Source of the DNA: Bacteroidota bacterium
GTDB lineage: Bacteria > Bacteroidota > Bacteroidia > Bacteroidales > UBA12077
Direction: 5' to 3'
Assembly: GCA_020444275.1 (NCBI GenBank)
Contig: JAHLLG010000001.1
Coordinates: 771,773-835,772 of the forward strand
Length of the DNA: 64,000 nucleotides
Below are positions 44,952 through 54,889 of this stretch, in pieces. Each line of letters begins with the position of its first letter. The first letter of the stretch is position 1. The position numbers and the translations under genes were made by a program. Under the pieces are notes generated by a model. The model worked only from the letters and a program-made list of their open reading frames with translations, ran no database searches and had not been told where the DNA came from.

Positions 44952-47900
44952 ATGAAATTTTTACCATATAGACTATTTATTTTGCTAGTTATTCTGTCTT
45001 TAGCATCTCAAAGTGTTTTCTCTCAAACGATTATATTTTCGGATGATTTTGAAACAGATAAAGGATGGACTTATTCTGCATGGATTAGAGATAATACTTC
45101 TTTTTCAGGAAGTGATGGAAATCATTGTCACATAACTCCGTTCAATAACTACACAAATTATTTGAGTGCTATTGTAACTAGTCCAATTATTGATTTTACT
45201 GGTTATACGACTTTAAACTTAAGTTTAGATGTGAGATATAATACAGAAGCAGATTGGGATGGATTTAGAGTGGAATATTCTGATAATGGAGGAAGTACCT
45301 GGAATGTTTTAGGAGCCGTTGGAGATGGTGCAAATTGGTATAATGATAATGATGTGAATGCTATAGGAAATAATGAGCATGGTTGGTCTGGCGATAATGC
45401 TGCATGGGAAACTGCATCTATATCATTGCCAGCTTCATTAATTAACACATCAAATGTGCAAATACGAGTGCGCTTTGAGTCAGATGCCTTTGTTGTAGAT
45501 GAAGGCATTGCTTTTGATAATTTTGAAATTACAGGAGTAGAAATTCCAATTGGCAATAGTGCCGATATGGTTTATTGGCTGCGTGGCGATCTAGGAGTAA
45601 CAGAAACTTCTGGTACTGTTACAAACTGGGCCGATCAATCAGGTAATGGTAATGATGCAACAGATGCGAATGGTCCTACCCAAATTACTTTCGCTGCTAT
45701 GAATAATCAAGAGGTAATGTCATTTGATGGAACAAATGATGCTCTGGGAATAGGAGATGATGCTAGGATTAATACATCTGAGGCTTTTGAAAGAACAATG
45801 TTTATTGCATTTACAACTGGGGCTAACGTTTCTACAACGCAATATTTATATGAAGAAGGTGGAAACACTAATGGAATAGGAGTTTTTATAAAAGGCGGTA
45901 AACTATATGTAATATTTTATAATGATGGAAACACTACAATCAAGTCTAATATCGTTTATGAATCAGTAAATACAAATACTGCTTACATTTTGTCATTTAA
46001 TTGGGACAGTGGAAATTTAACAGCTTTATTAAATAATTCAGCGTTCTCGAATCAAACGATCACTGGAACAATGACATCTTTAAAAGCTCATGGCGCAGAC
46101 ATTTCTATCGGACATACAGGTGGAAATACAAGAAATGAAACAGGTGGAGTACACTCTGGGCCGGATTATTTTTCAGGTCAAATTGCAGAATTAATATACT
46201 ATGATGCAGCACTATCAGAAGTGGATGAAGTAGAAATTAATAATTATTTAGGCGACAGGTATGGTGTAGATGTTAGTGTTGATTTCGATATTTACTATTC
46301 ATATCAAACAGGTAACTGGAATCAATCATCTACCTGGACTCATGATCCGGGTGGTACAACACAAACAGCTACAGATATTCCTAACTCAGGGGATAAGGTA
46401 GTAATCTTAAATGGTAGAACGGTTAGTCTGGCAGCTGATGTTGATTCGACAAACTTGGATGTTACCATTCGCGAAGGTGGTTTTATTAATCAGTCAACAT
46501 TTCAGTTTAGTGCTGGTTTAAGTGCACTGCGAGGTGCGGGTACATTTAAACTGGCATCGGTGAATTACCCAACAGTTACTACAAACGATTTTGTAAATAC
46601 AGATGGAGGAACCACAGAATACAATAATGCAGCCGATTTTACTTTGCCTGCAAGTCAGTCTAACTATTATCATTTAAGAATCAATGCTCCAGGTGTGGTG
46701 GCAACACAGTTAAGCGATATTACCTTAAATGGTGATTTACACATTAAACAAGGGACTTATCGAATTAATGATAATACAGCTGCACGCAGAAAATTAACGA
46801 TTCAGGGTGATGTGCTGGTTGATAATGGTGCTTCGCTTACAGTAGGAACCGGAGTTACAAATACAACAACAGATCCTCTCGGAATTATTGGCGGCACTGC
46901 TCCATTTATTGATTATTATGATACACAATCGCACAGAGTTGTTCTTAAAGGTGATTTTACAAATAATGGTAATGTAAGATTTACTAATTTAAATTATCCG
47001 GTATTTAACAGTTTTCCTCCTACAACAGTAGGAGCAACAACTGGATTTGCAACAGTATATTTCATGGGAGCTACAAATAATACCTTAACCTGTAATGGAA
47101 CAACCGATTTTTATAATTTGGTACTAGACAAAGGCATTGATCAAACCTATAAGCTAACAGTATACTCAACTGATTATCAAAACTTCAGGCTTTTTGGTGC
47201 TAATACTGCTGGAGGTGATGGAGGTGGTGCAAACCCAAACCTAAAAAAAGCATTATGGTTAAGAACAGGTTCGTTGGTATTAAAGGGACTAACAATTATA
47301 CCTTCACTATCAGAAGGTACCTGCGAGGAAGATGGAACTCCTTATCCGGTAGCGAATCCCAATTCGGATTTTTATATCCCTTCAAACGCTGCATTGATAT
47401 TAGATGGTTCAGAAGTTATTGTATTATCAACAGCCGACGATTATCGAGAAATTAATTTAGGATATGGTGTTTCGGGTGGTTCTGGCACTGTAAATGGAGT
47501 TGGACGAGGAGGGTGTAGTTCATTCTCCATTCTTGGTAAACTTCAGATTAATAATGGTTATTTCTCAACCAGAGAATCAGGTGGGTTTATTACCTGGGAC
47601 GATGCTTCGGGACAATTTGAAATTAATGGCGGTATAGTTGATGCTAAGCAGTATCGATCTGCTGGTAGTTCTGGTGGTTTAGCTTCGTTTATTCAAACAG
47701 GAGGTACATTCTTATTACGAGGGCAGTTCCAGCGCACACCGACAGCTTATGCTAGCATTAATGACCTTAAAGATTTTTCAACAAATACATTAAACACTAC
47801 ACGATCCTCAAGTGGCTTAAATGGTGCATTGGGAACGTTTAATATTAATGAAGCTGCTAACGTATTTAGTATGAGTGGTGGTACAATAAGTATATATGAT

Positions 47901-50900
47901 GTTTGTGGAACAGCAGCTGGGCAAAATGGTGCTTTCGAAGTTTTTTCAGATGTAGCAAATAATAGTGTTACAGGTGGTACTGTTGAAATCATACCTACTG
48001 CTGGAGCTTCTGGAACGGATGCAACTCAGTATATTATTGAGACAACGGCAGAGTTGGGAAATCTTACAATTAATAGAACAAGTGGAACAGCAACAGTTGA
48101 TATTAACACCTATGATATAACAATTCTTGAAGATTTAACAATTACTTCAGGTGAGTTAGATGCCAATGATTTAGATGTTTCAATTGGTGGTGATTTTATC
48201 ATTGAAAATGGAACTTCTTATACACCAGGTGCAAACTGGACGATATTTAATGGCTCAGGAGCTCAAAGCTTTGAAATGAATACAGGTGCTGCATTAAATA
48301 TAAATAAATTTAAAGTTGATAAACCGTCCAGTACTGTTTTAACCCTGGCAGGCACCCAGAATACACTAAATGTTGCCGATTCAATGATGATTATAACTGG
48401 AACATTGGCTGATGGAGGTAAAACTGTTAATTTGGCAGGATCCATTGCAACCTCATACTTATACAATTCTGGTGTACATACCGGATCGGGTTCAATAGTG
48501 CTAAATGATGATGATCCTCAGATTATTACCGGTGATGGTAATGGAATATTTGAAAATATAGAATTAAATAATACAGATGGAAGTACTGCACCTGTATCAT
48601 TAGGGGCAAATACTGCAATTAATGGAGTACTAACATTTTCTCAAGATAACTTATTCGATATATCAACCTACAAGTTAAATTTAGGTGAAGACGCAGCTAT
48701 TATAAATGCAGGTACTAATCGATTTATACAAAGTGCAGGGAATGCTGGCGACGGTGGTTTAACCAAAACTTATTCAGCGAGCTCTAACACATTTACATTT
48801 CCTATAGGAGCTCCATCATCTAGTCATGTAGCAGCAGAATATACACCCGCTACTTTATCATTTAGTTCTGCACCGACAGTTTATGGTTCGATAACAGTTG
48901 TGCCGGTAGGATATGAACATCCCAATACTACAAATAAAAATCGTAGTTTAACCTATTTCTGGCGAACCAAATCCGAAGGGTTTACATTAGGTTCAGCTGT
49001 TATAAATCATGCATATACTTATTCTGATAACGATGTTATTGATAATGGAACAACTATTACAGAAGATGAATATGTTGCAGCCACGTATGATAATGCATCC
49101 TATACATGGACTAAGTATAATGTAACAGATGTGGTGGATGGAACGAATACAATAGGAGGAACAGGAACAGCGTTGGCTTCACTTAATTACATTGATTGTG
49201 AATTTACTGCTGGTGATGATACACCGATCGCTGATGATCCTTTTGGAACACCTGTGGTTTATTATAGTCGTCAAACAGGTTTATGGACTGATACAGATAC
49301 CTGGACCTTTAATGACACGCATTCAGGTGCTAGTGCAGGGAGTATACCTGGAGCCTCAGATATTGTGATCATAGGCGGACAGGATTCTGTTTATTTAGCA
49401 ACTAACTTAACAACACCAAATACAGGTGTTCAAAATGCAGCTACGCTAAAAATAGAACAAGGCTCTGCATTAGATATTGGTTATAATTATGATTGTAACT
49501 TTGGAATTGTATTAAGTCATGAAAATGGGAACGGTAACTTCAGAATAACAACCGACTTTACCGACAGAAGTGATTTTATCTTCCCCAATGGAGATTTTTC
49601 TGATTATAATGTGAACAAAGGGACTACAGAGTTTTATTCTGTCAATCCAAATACAAATACCTATTTTGTATTACCAAGCAATACTAATTCTTACGGAACA
49701 GTAATTCTTTCACCTCTTGACCAATCTAATATTGTGTTTCCTAATATATCAGAAGTTACATTTTATGGCGATTTAATTACAAGAGGGACGAATTGGGAAT
49801 CATGGTTTGGTTTAACCTGGCTTACAACTGCTGGTTATCCGGCTATTATTCCGAAAACCGTTACTGTTAAGGGTGATTTATTATTAGAGCGTGGTTCCTT
49901 AGTTTACATAGGTAACAATGCAATTCAACAAACTGTCGTTGTTGAGGGTGATGTGATCATATTCCCTACTTCAGGGATAGATGTTTATGCTGGTGGAGGG
50001 CAAAACTCATTTGCAAATACTCTATCCATTGCTGGAGATTTGATAAATAATTCTAATAATACACCTGCACCTTCTGGTGGACATGCAGGAAGCAATGCTA
50101 GATTTTATGTGAATGCAAACAGAAAAATAGATTTAGTTTTCACAGGTAATTCTAATAGTTCAATAACGAATACAGGAACTACTCCTGCTACAGGTAGTGC
50201 ACCAAATACTATTTTGGGGTACGTTTCTGTAAATAAAGGAAATTCCCAGGCAACAACCCTTACAGTGGATATTGGAGGAACTCTTTCTACAGGACTACAA
50301 GATGATTGGTTAACACTTGAAAATGGAACATTCCGTTACGAACATGACGGTGATTTAAGGATTACGGAAGACAGTCAATTTACTATTCCATCAACCGCTG
50401 GATTATATATTAATGCTCCAGGCAATACGGTTTATTTGGCCAATGATAATGTGGATAACAATGATGTATATCTAAATGGTAAATTAACAATTATTGATGG
50501 TGATGTTTATATTGGAGAAACAGGTGCGCCAAATAACAATAACGATATTGAATATTCCGGTGGAGGTAATTCGGAGATCGATATCCGGGGAGGTAGTTTA
50601 ACAGTGAATGGTCAAATTCGTCGTAATCCTTCAACTTCGGCAGGTATATTAAAATACAATCAGTCCGGAGGTGATGTAACCATTAATGGCCGCGATGTAC
50701 TTGCTGAAAATGCAAAACTTGAAATCCTGAATGCCGGTAGTGAGTTTAATATGTCTGGAGGTACACTAACAATTGTGCGCGGTGGTGGTGACGGAACATT
50801 TGGTGATTTGTATCTCCGACCGGAAACTTCAACAGTAACAGGTGGTGAAATTATTTTTAACCCTACAAGTGCACAAAATTTTATTTTTGATGCCAATGTC

Positions 50901-53900
50901 CCGATTTGGGATCTCACGATAAGTGCTAATGCTAATGTTGAACTTCTAGTTAGTCCGTTAACTGTGAAGAACGACCTTACTATTGCTAGTGGTGGAACGC
51001 TGGATGCAAACATAGATTTTGATATTCCGGTAACCATCAATGGCGACTTTGATAACTCCGGGATATACGAACACCGAAATAATGTTACTACATTTAATGG
51101 CGGTACACAGCAAATACTGGGTAGTGCTGCAATTGATTTTTACGATTTAACAGTAAATTCTTTAACTAAACTTACGTTAAATAGGGATGCAAATGTAGAT
51201 AATGATTTAATTTTGAGTAGCGGAATATTAGAGTGCGCTGCAAACACAGTGTATGTTCAGGGCGATGTAACCAATAATGCAAACTATACCGATACTAATG
51301 CAGGTTTGGTGTTAAATGGAAAAGCACAACAATATTTATATGGTACCGGAACATGGGGACAACTAGAGTTAGATAATAATCAGGGAGCTAGAGTAGAAGA
51401 TGATATTACTTTGCAAAAAGATTTAATATTAACAAAGGGTATTTTAGACATCAATGATCAATTGTTTACATTGCAAGCAACCAGTGATATTTTAGGTGCA
51501 CCGTTCGACGAAACTAAAATGATTACCTCAGATGGTGTATTTAGTAATGTTGGATTGCGTAAATATTTTAGTATCTATTCAGGTGCCGACCAAACATTTT
51601 TATTCCCTATTGGTACTTCCGGAAAGTATACTCCTGCCGAACTTACTTATTCTGATATTGGAAGTGTTGGTTATATTCGTATTAATAATATTAACAAATT
51701 CCATCCTGGAGTTTTAGATAATGCAAATGTGTTAGATTACTACTGGGAGATTGAAAGTGATGGTATAACAGGGTTTAACGGATCGGTTGTTCTTAACTAT
51801 TTAGATGGCGATGTGCAGGTAACTGGAGCGAATACAGAAGCAGACTATATAGCAGCAGCGCTATTATTACCAGGAACAAGCTGGTCGAAGGCTTCACCAG
51901 GTGCTGCTACCGATAGAGTTGATGAAACAAACGATTTAATCACGTTTAATTTCTCTGGCACAAGTTCTTTATCAGGAGAATATACAGCGGGTATAGATAA
52001 CGCACTACCTGATCTTGTCCCCGAATATACTAGTATAAATGATGGCGATTGGTCTGATGAAACGAACTGGGCCAATACGGGGGGGGATACATATCCTTGT
52101 CCTGTTGGTGGTCCTAATGGTTTTATTATTCATATTGACTCCGATGATGTTATAACTACAGATGCGCTTTATGCATCGGCATATCGGTTAACTATTGATG
52201 GGGAACTAAGAATAGATAATGCTACATACGGTCATAATTTGGGTACTGTTTCCGGAGCAGGAACATTATACCTGGAGAATGGTACGTTTCCTGCTGGCCG
52301 ATTTGGCGACTTCTTGGATTGTGCAAATAATGCAACACTGGAATATGGTGGTAGTACAAATTATACCATAATTGCCGATCTGTATTCATCAGTTCCGAAT
52401 CTCCACTTTACTGGAACAGGAACCAGGACATTACCAAATAATGATCTTACTATTTGTAATCAACTATTGATTGATGGTCCTACATTAGATAATAGTGCAA
52501 ATAATAGTAAACTAACAATTCAAGGTACAATGGAACGTTATAATACGGGTAAATTTGTTAGTGGTACAGGTTCAAATGCTACGGTTAGTTTTGCAGGTTC
52601 AGCTGCACAAACTATTGGAGGAGCTCTGGGAGACTTTACAGGAGTAAATGCATTTAATAACTTTGAAATTAATAATAGTGCAGGATTAACCATTAATACA
52701 AGTGGTGATATCGAAGTAAGCGGCGATTTGATATTAACCAATGGAAACATTGTTACAACGTCCACCAATACTTTAACCATTACGAATACTGATATGAATT
52801 GTGTTTCTCCAGCTGGAGGTAGCTCTTCATCTTATATAGATGGTCCTCTAACGAAATATATTAATCAGGGGGATGATTTTCTATATCCAATAGGTAAAGG
52901 TTCTGTGTTAGGAAATAAAATAACACTTTCTTCTGTAAGAACTGGAACCATAGCTTGGACTGCAGAGTTCTTTACACCCAATGCAACGTATACAGACTTT
53001 GGAGCTCCATTAACTTATGTAAATTCAAAAGAATATTGGACCATAAGTGCTAGTTCTGGTGATCAAGCTAAGGTTGGTTTAGATTGGGATCCAGCAAGTG
53101 ACCTCACTCCATTAATGACACAGAACGGAACAAGCGATATGCGTGTTGCAAATTATAACGCAGGATCAACGCAATGGGAAGAAGTGTCTTCAACACCTTC
53201 TGGAGATAATAACAATGGAACAGTTACAACAACATCCGAAGTAACATTACCTGCGAGTGGAACAGCCGATTATACTACATCATGTATTAATGTTACCAAA
53301 CCAAGGGCACGTTTAAATCCATCAGGAGCAGTTTGTGGTACTGATGGTATTCCGATTACATTTACAGGATCAGCATTAGCATACGATTATATTTTAACCT
53401 ATGAAAAGGGCGGTATTTTACAAGCACCTGTTACTATAACATCTGCTGATGTGCCTTACACGCTGCTAACAGATGCTGCAGGTACAACGTATCAGTTAAT
53501 TAGCTTTATATATGACGAACCGGGTAATTCTACAACCGGGGTAGTTGATCCTTCAATCATTACAACATTCACGGTTCCAACGACTGCTGACATTGGAAAT
53601 GATGGAGGACTGGACGATGATGATATATCAGATTGTGGAGGGACTTCAGTAGCAAATTTACCAGGAAATGATCCGGCGCCATACACTGGTTTATGGACTG
53701 TAGTTTCTGGAAGTGGTGGTTCTTTTGTTGATCCTACGGACTTCGACACAGAGTTTAATGGTACCAATGGTACTACATATGAACTTCAGTGGACCATAAC
53801 AAATGGAGGTTGCTCATCGAGCGACAATATTACGATTGCTTTTCCTGTTAGTAATAGTATAACATTAACATCGGCAGTTAACACAGATAATCAGACTGTT

Positions 53901-54473
53901 TGTATCAATTCAGCAATTGTTGATATTACTTATTCCACTGTAGGTGCTACAGGAGCTACCTTTTCAGGATTGCCAACAGGTGTTACAGGTTCATGGGTTG
54001 CAGGTGTAGTAACAATTAGTGGAACCCCTACGGTTAGTGCAGGAAGTCCATACAATTATACCATAACGCTGACTGGTGGATGCAGTGTGCCAGCTGTAAC
54101 TGAAATAGGTACGATCACCGTTAATGCTTTACCTACAGCAATTGACCAAACACCTGCACCTATATGCTCTGAAGTAGCAGGTGAAACGGTTCAGATAACA
54201 GGTTTAAATTTAAGAGATAATGATGATTTGATAACGGCTAGCTCTGGAGATGCAGTTACCTGGTATAATGACGCAGCATTAACCAGTCCAGTAGCAGATG
54301 CAACCGATGTGGATATTAATGATGTTTTTGGTGGAGGAACAAATATTACAGAAGTATTTTATGCTGAGGTAGATAACAGTAATTGTAAGGCTGTAGCCAC
54401 GGTTACTTATACTATATATAGGATTCCCGAGACGGGTCCGCAGTATCATATTGATAATAGCTGGGGTAATTAA
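44952..54473 (+). CDS. Giant secreted repeat protein 2 with PxTGPxYH tail
   Basis: This 3173-residue protein starts at the ATG at 44952. The signal peptide ends near SVFSQ. An N-terminal jelly-roll/MAM-like domain (about 28-195; DDFETDKGWTYSAW, WDGFRVEYSDNGGSTW) precedes a LamG-like domain (about 200-435; MVYWLRGDLG, WADQSGNGNDATD, FDGTNDAL). Three large GxW-headed modules begin near 447, 1436 and 2358 (QTGNWNQSSTW, QTGLWTDTDTW, NDGDWSDETNW), each ending in an FPIG-type element. Several Ig/PKD-like domains follow from about 2796. The last is a roughly 95-residue domain shared with the 540-residue protein, and the protein ends PETGPQYHIDNSWGN. It has no canonical T9SS CTD. Likely a cell-surface structural or adhesive protein. 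The architecture parallels giant protein 1, so the two arose by duplication. Confidence 0.85.
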   Translation: MKFLPYRLFILLVILSLASQSVFSQTIIFSDDFETDKGWTYSAWIRDNTSFSGSDGNHCHITPFNNYTNYLSAIVTSPIIDFTGYTTLNLSLDVRYNTEADWDGFRVEYSDNGGSTWNVLGAVGDGANWYNDNDVNAIGNNEHGWSGDNAAWETASISLPASLINTSNVQIRVRFESDAFVVDEGIAFDNFEITGVEIPIGNSADMVYWLRGDLGVTETSGTVTNWADQSGNGNDATDANGPTQITFAAMNNQEVMSFDGTNDALGIGDDARINTSEAFERTMFIAFTTGANVSTTQYLYEEGGNTNGIGVFIKGGKLYVIFYNDGNTTIKSNIVYESVNTNTAYILSFNWDSGNLTALLNNSAFSNQTITGTMTSLKAHGADISIGHTGGNTRNETGGVHSGPDYFSGQIAELIYYDAALSEVDEVEINNYLGDRYGVDVSVDFDIYYSYQTGNWNQSSTWTHDPGGTTQTATDIPNSGDKVVILNGRTVSLAADVDSTNLDVTIREGGFINQSTFQFSAGLSALRGAGTFKLASVNYPTVTTNDFVNTDGGTTEYNNAADFTLPASQSNYYHLRINAPGVVATQLSDITLNGDLHIKQGTYRINDNTAARRKLTIQGDVLVDNGASLTVGTGVTNTTTDPLGIIGGTAPFIDYYDTQSHRVVLKGDFTNNGNVRFTNLNYPVFNSFPPTTVGATTGFATVYFMGATNNTLTCNGTTDFYNLVLDKGIDQTYKLTVYSTDYQNFRLFGANTAGGDGGGANPNLKKALWLRTGSLVLKGLTIIPSLSEGTCEEDGTPYPVANPNSDFYIPSNAALILDGSEVIVLSTADDYREINLGYGVSGGSGTVNGVGRGGCSSFSILGKLQINNGYFSTRESGGFITWDDASGQFEINGGIVDAKQYRSAGSSGGLASFIQTGGTFLLRGQFQRTPTAYASINDLKDFSTNTLNTTRSSSGLNGALGTFNINEAANVFSMSGGTISIYDVCGTAAGQNGAFEVFSDVANNSVTGGTVEIIPTAGASGTDATQYIIETTAELGNLTINRTSGTATVDINTYDITILEDLTITSGELDANDLDVSIGGDFIIENGTSYTPGANWTIFNGSGAQSFEMNTGAALNINKFKVDKPSSTVLTLAGTQNTLNVADSMMIITGTLADGGKTVNLAGSIATSYLYNSGVHTGSGSIVLNDDDPQIITGDGNGIFENIELNNTDGSTAPVSLGANTAINGVLTFSQDNLFDISTYKLNLGEDAAIINAGTNRFIQSAGNAGDGGLTKTYSASSNTFTFPIGAPSSSHVAAEYTPATLSFSSAPTVYGSITVVPVGYEHPNTTNKNRSLTYFWRTKSEGFTLGSAVINHAYTYSDNDVIDNGTTITEDEYVAATYDNASYTWTKYNVTDVVDGTNTIGGTGTALASLNYIDCEFTAGDDTPIADDPFGTPVVYYSRQTGLWTDTDTWTFNDTHSGASAGSIPGASDIVIIGGQDSVYLATNLTTPNTGVQNAATLKIEQGSALDIGYNYDCNFGIVLSHENGNGNFRITTDFTDRSDFIFPNGDFSDYNVNKGTTEFYSVNPNTNTYFVLPSNTNSYGTVILSPLDQSNIVFPNISEVTFYGDLITRGTNWESWFGLTWLTTAGYPAIIPKTVTVKGDLLLERGSLVYIGNNAIQQTVVVEGDVIIFPTSGIDVYAGGGQNSFANTLSIAGDLINNSNNTPAPSGGHAGSNARFYVNANRKIDLVFTGNSNSSITNTGTTPATGSAPNTILGYVSVNKGNSQATTLTVDIGGTLSTGLQDDWLTLENGTFRYEHDGDLRITEDSQFTIPSTAGLYINAPGNTVYLANDNVDNNDVYLNGKLTIIDGDVYIGETGAPNNNNDIEYSGGGNSEIDIRGGSLTVNGQIRRNPSTSAGILKYNQSGGDVTINGRDVLAENAKLEILNAGSEFNMSGGTLTIVRGGGDGTFGDLYLRPETSTVTGGEIIFNPTSAQNFIFDANVPIWDLTISANANVELLVSPLTVKNDLTIASGGTLDANIDFDIPVTINGDFDNSGIYEHRNNVTTFNGGTQQILGSAAIDFYDLTVNSLTKLTLNRDANVDNDLILSSGILECAANTVYVQGDVTNNANYTDTNAGLVLNGKAQQYLYGTGTWGQLELDNNQGARVEDDITLQKDLILTKGILDINDQLFTLQATSDILGAPFDETKMITSDGVFSNVGLRKYFSIYSGADQTFLFPIGTSGKYTPAELTYSDIGSVGYIRINNINKFHPGVLDNANVLDYYWEIESDGITGFNGSVVLNYLDGDVQVTGANTEADYIAAALLLPGTSWSKASPGAATDRVDETNDLITFNFSGTSSLSGEYTAGIDNALPDLVPEYTSINDGDWSDETNWANTGGDTYPCPVGGPNGFIIHIDSDDVITTDALYASAYRLTIDGELRIDNATYGHNLGTVSGAGTLYLENGTFPAGRFGDFLDCANNATLEYGGSTNYTIIADLYSSVPNLHFTGTGTRTLPNNDLTICNQLLIDGPTLDNSANNSKLTIQGTMERYNTGKFVSGTGSNATVSFAGSAAQTIGGALGDFTGVNAFNNFEINNSAGLTINTSGDIEVSGDLILTNGNIVTTSTNTLTITNTDMNCVSPAGGSSSSYIDGPLTKYINQGDDFLYPIGKGSVLGNKITLSSVRTGTIAWTAEFFTPNATYTDFGAPLTYVNSKEYWTISASSGDQAKVGLDWDPASDLTPLMTQNGTSDMRVANYNAGSTQWEEVSSTPSGDNNNGTVTTTSEVTLPASGTADYTTSCINVTKPRARLNPSGAVCGTDGIPITFTGSALAYDYILTYEKGGILQAPVTITSADVPYTLLTDAAGTTYQLISFIYDEPGNSTTGVVDPSIITTFTVPTTADIGNDGGLDDDDISDCGGTSVANLPGNDPAPYTGLWTVVSGSGGSFVDPTDFDTEFNGTNGTTYELQWTITNGGCSSSDNITIAFPVSNSITLTSAVNTDNQTVCINSAIVDITYSTVGATGATFSGLPTGVTGSWVAGVVTISGTPTVSAGSPYNYTITLTGGCSVPAVTEIGTITVNALPTAIDQTPAPICSEVAGETVQITGLNLRDNDDLITASSGDAVTWYNDAALTSPVADATDVDINDVFGGGTNITEVFYAEVDNSNCKAVATVTYTIYRIPETGPQYHIDNSWGN
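54426..54473 (+). other. C-terminal tail motif, copy 3
   Basis: Codes for PETGPQYHIDNSWGN and stop, preceded by TIYRI as in copy 2. Confidence 0.85.
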
Positions 54474-54889
54474 GTTTTTAACAATTGTTGATTATACTTA
54501 TAAAATTGAAAATGGAGATGTTAATAAATAGGTATTTATACCTAAAATGATAAGGATAAATAATTGTATATTAGCTTTATTATTTATAAAAATATAATAC
54601 TTAATTAAAAGAACTATTATAGGGGGAGGTGTAAATCATCAAAGAATAAGTTGGTTTTATCTATAAAAGTGATGCATTAACAAAATGACATTTGGCATTA
54701 ATCATTAAATATGATACTTTTACACGCTTTAAGAACAGATTGATCAAACTCAAAAATAATATTGCAACCATATACGCGAATCAACGTTAAACTCTATAAA
54801 ACGAAAAAACTGTATTAATTACAACAACAAACACAATGGCTTAATACAGAAAAATTGAAAAAATAAATATTAACTTAAACTTTTAGATC
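54474..54889. other. Intergenic region before the 317-residue protein
   Basis: These 416 AT-rich bases have no ORF. TTTATACCTAAAA at 54535-54547 repeats exactly a 13-base string found at 42783-42795 behind giant gene 1. A purine-rich GGGGGAGG lies near 54622. No clear terminator was found. The promoter of the next gene must lie here, but I could not locate it with confidence. Confidence 0.5.
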
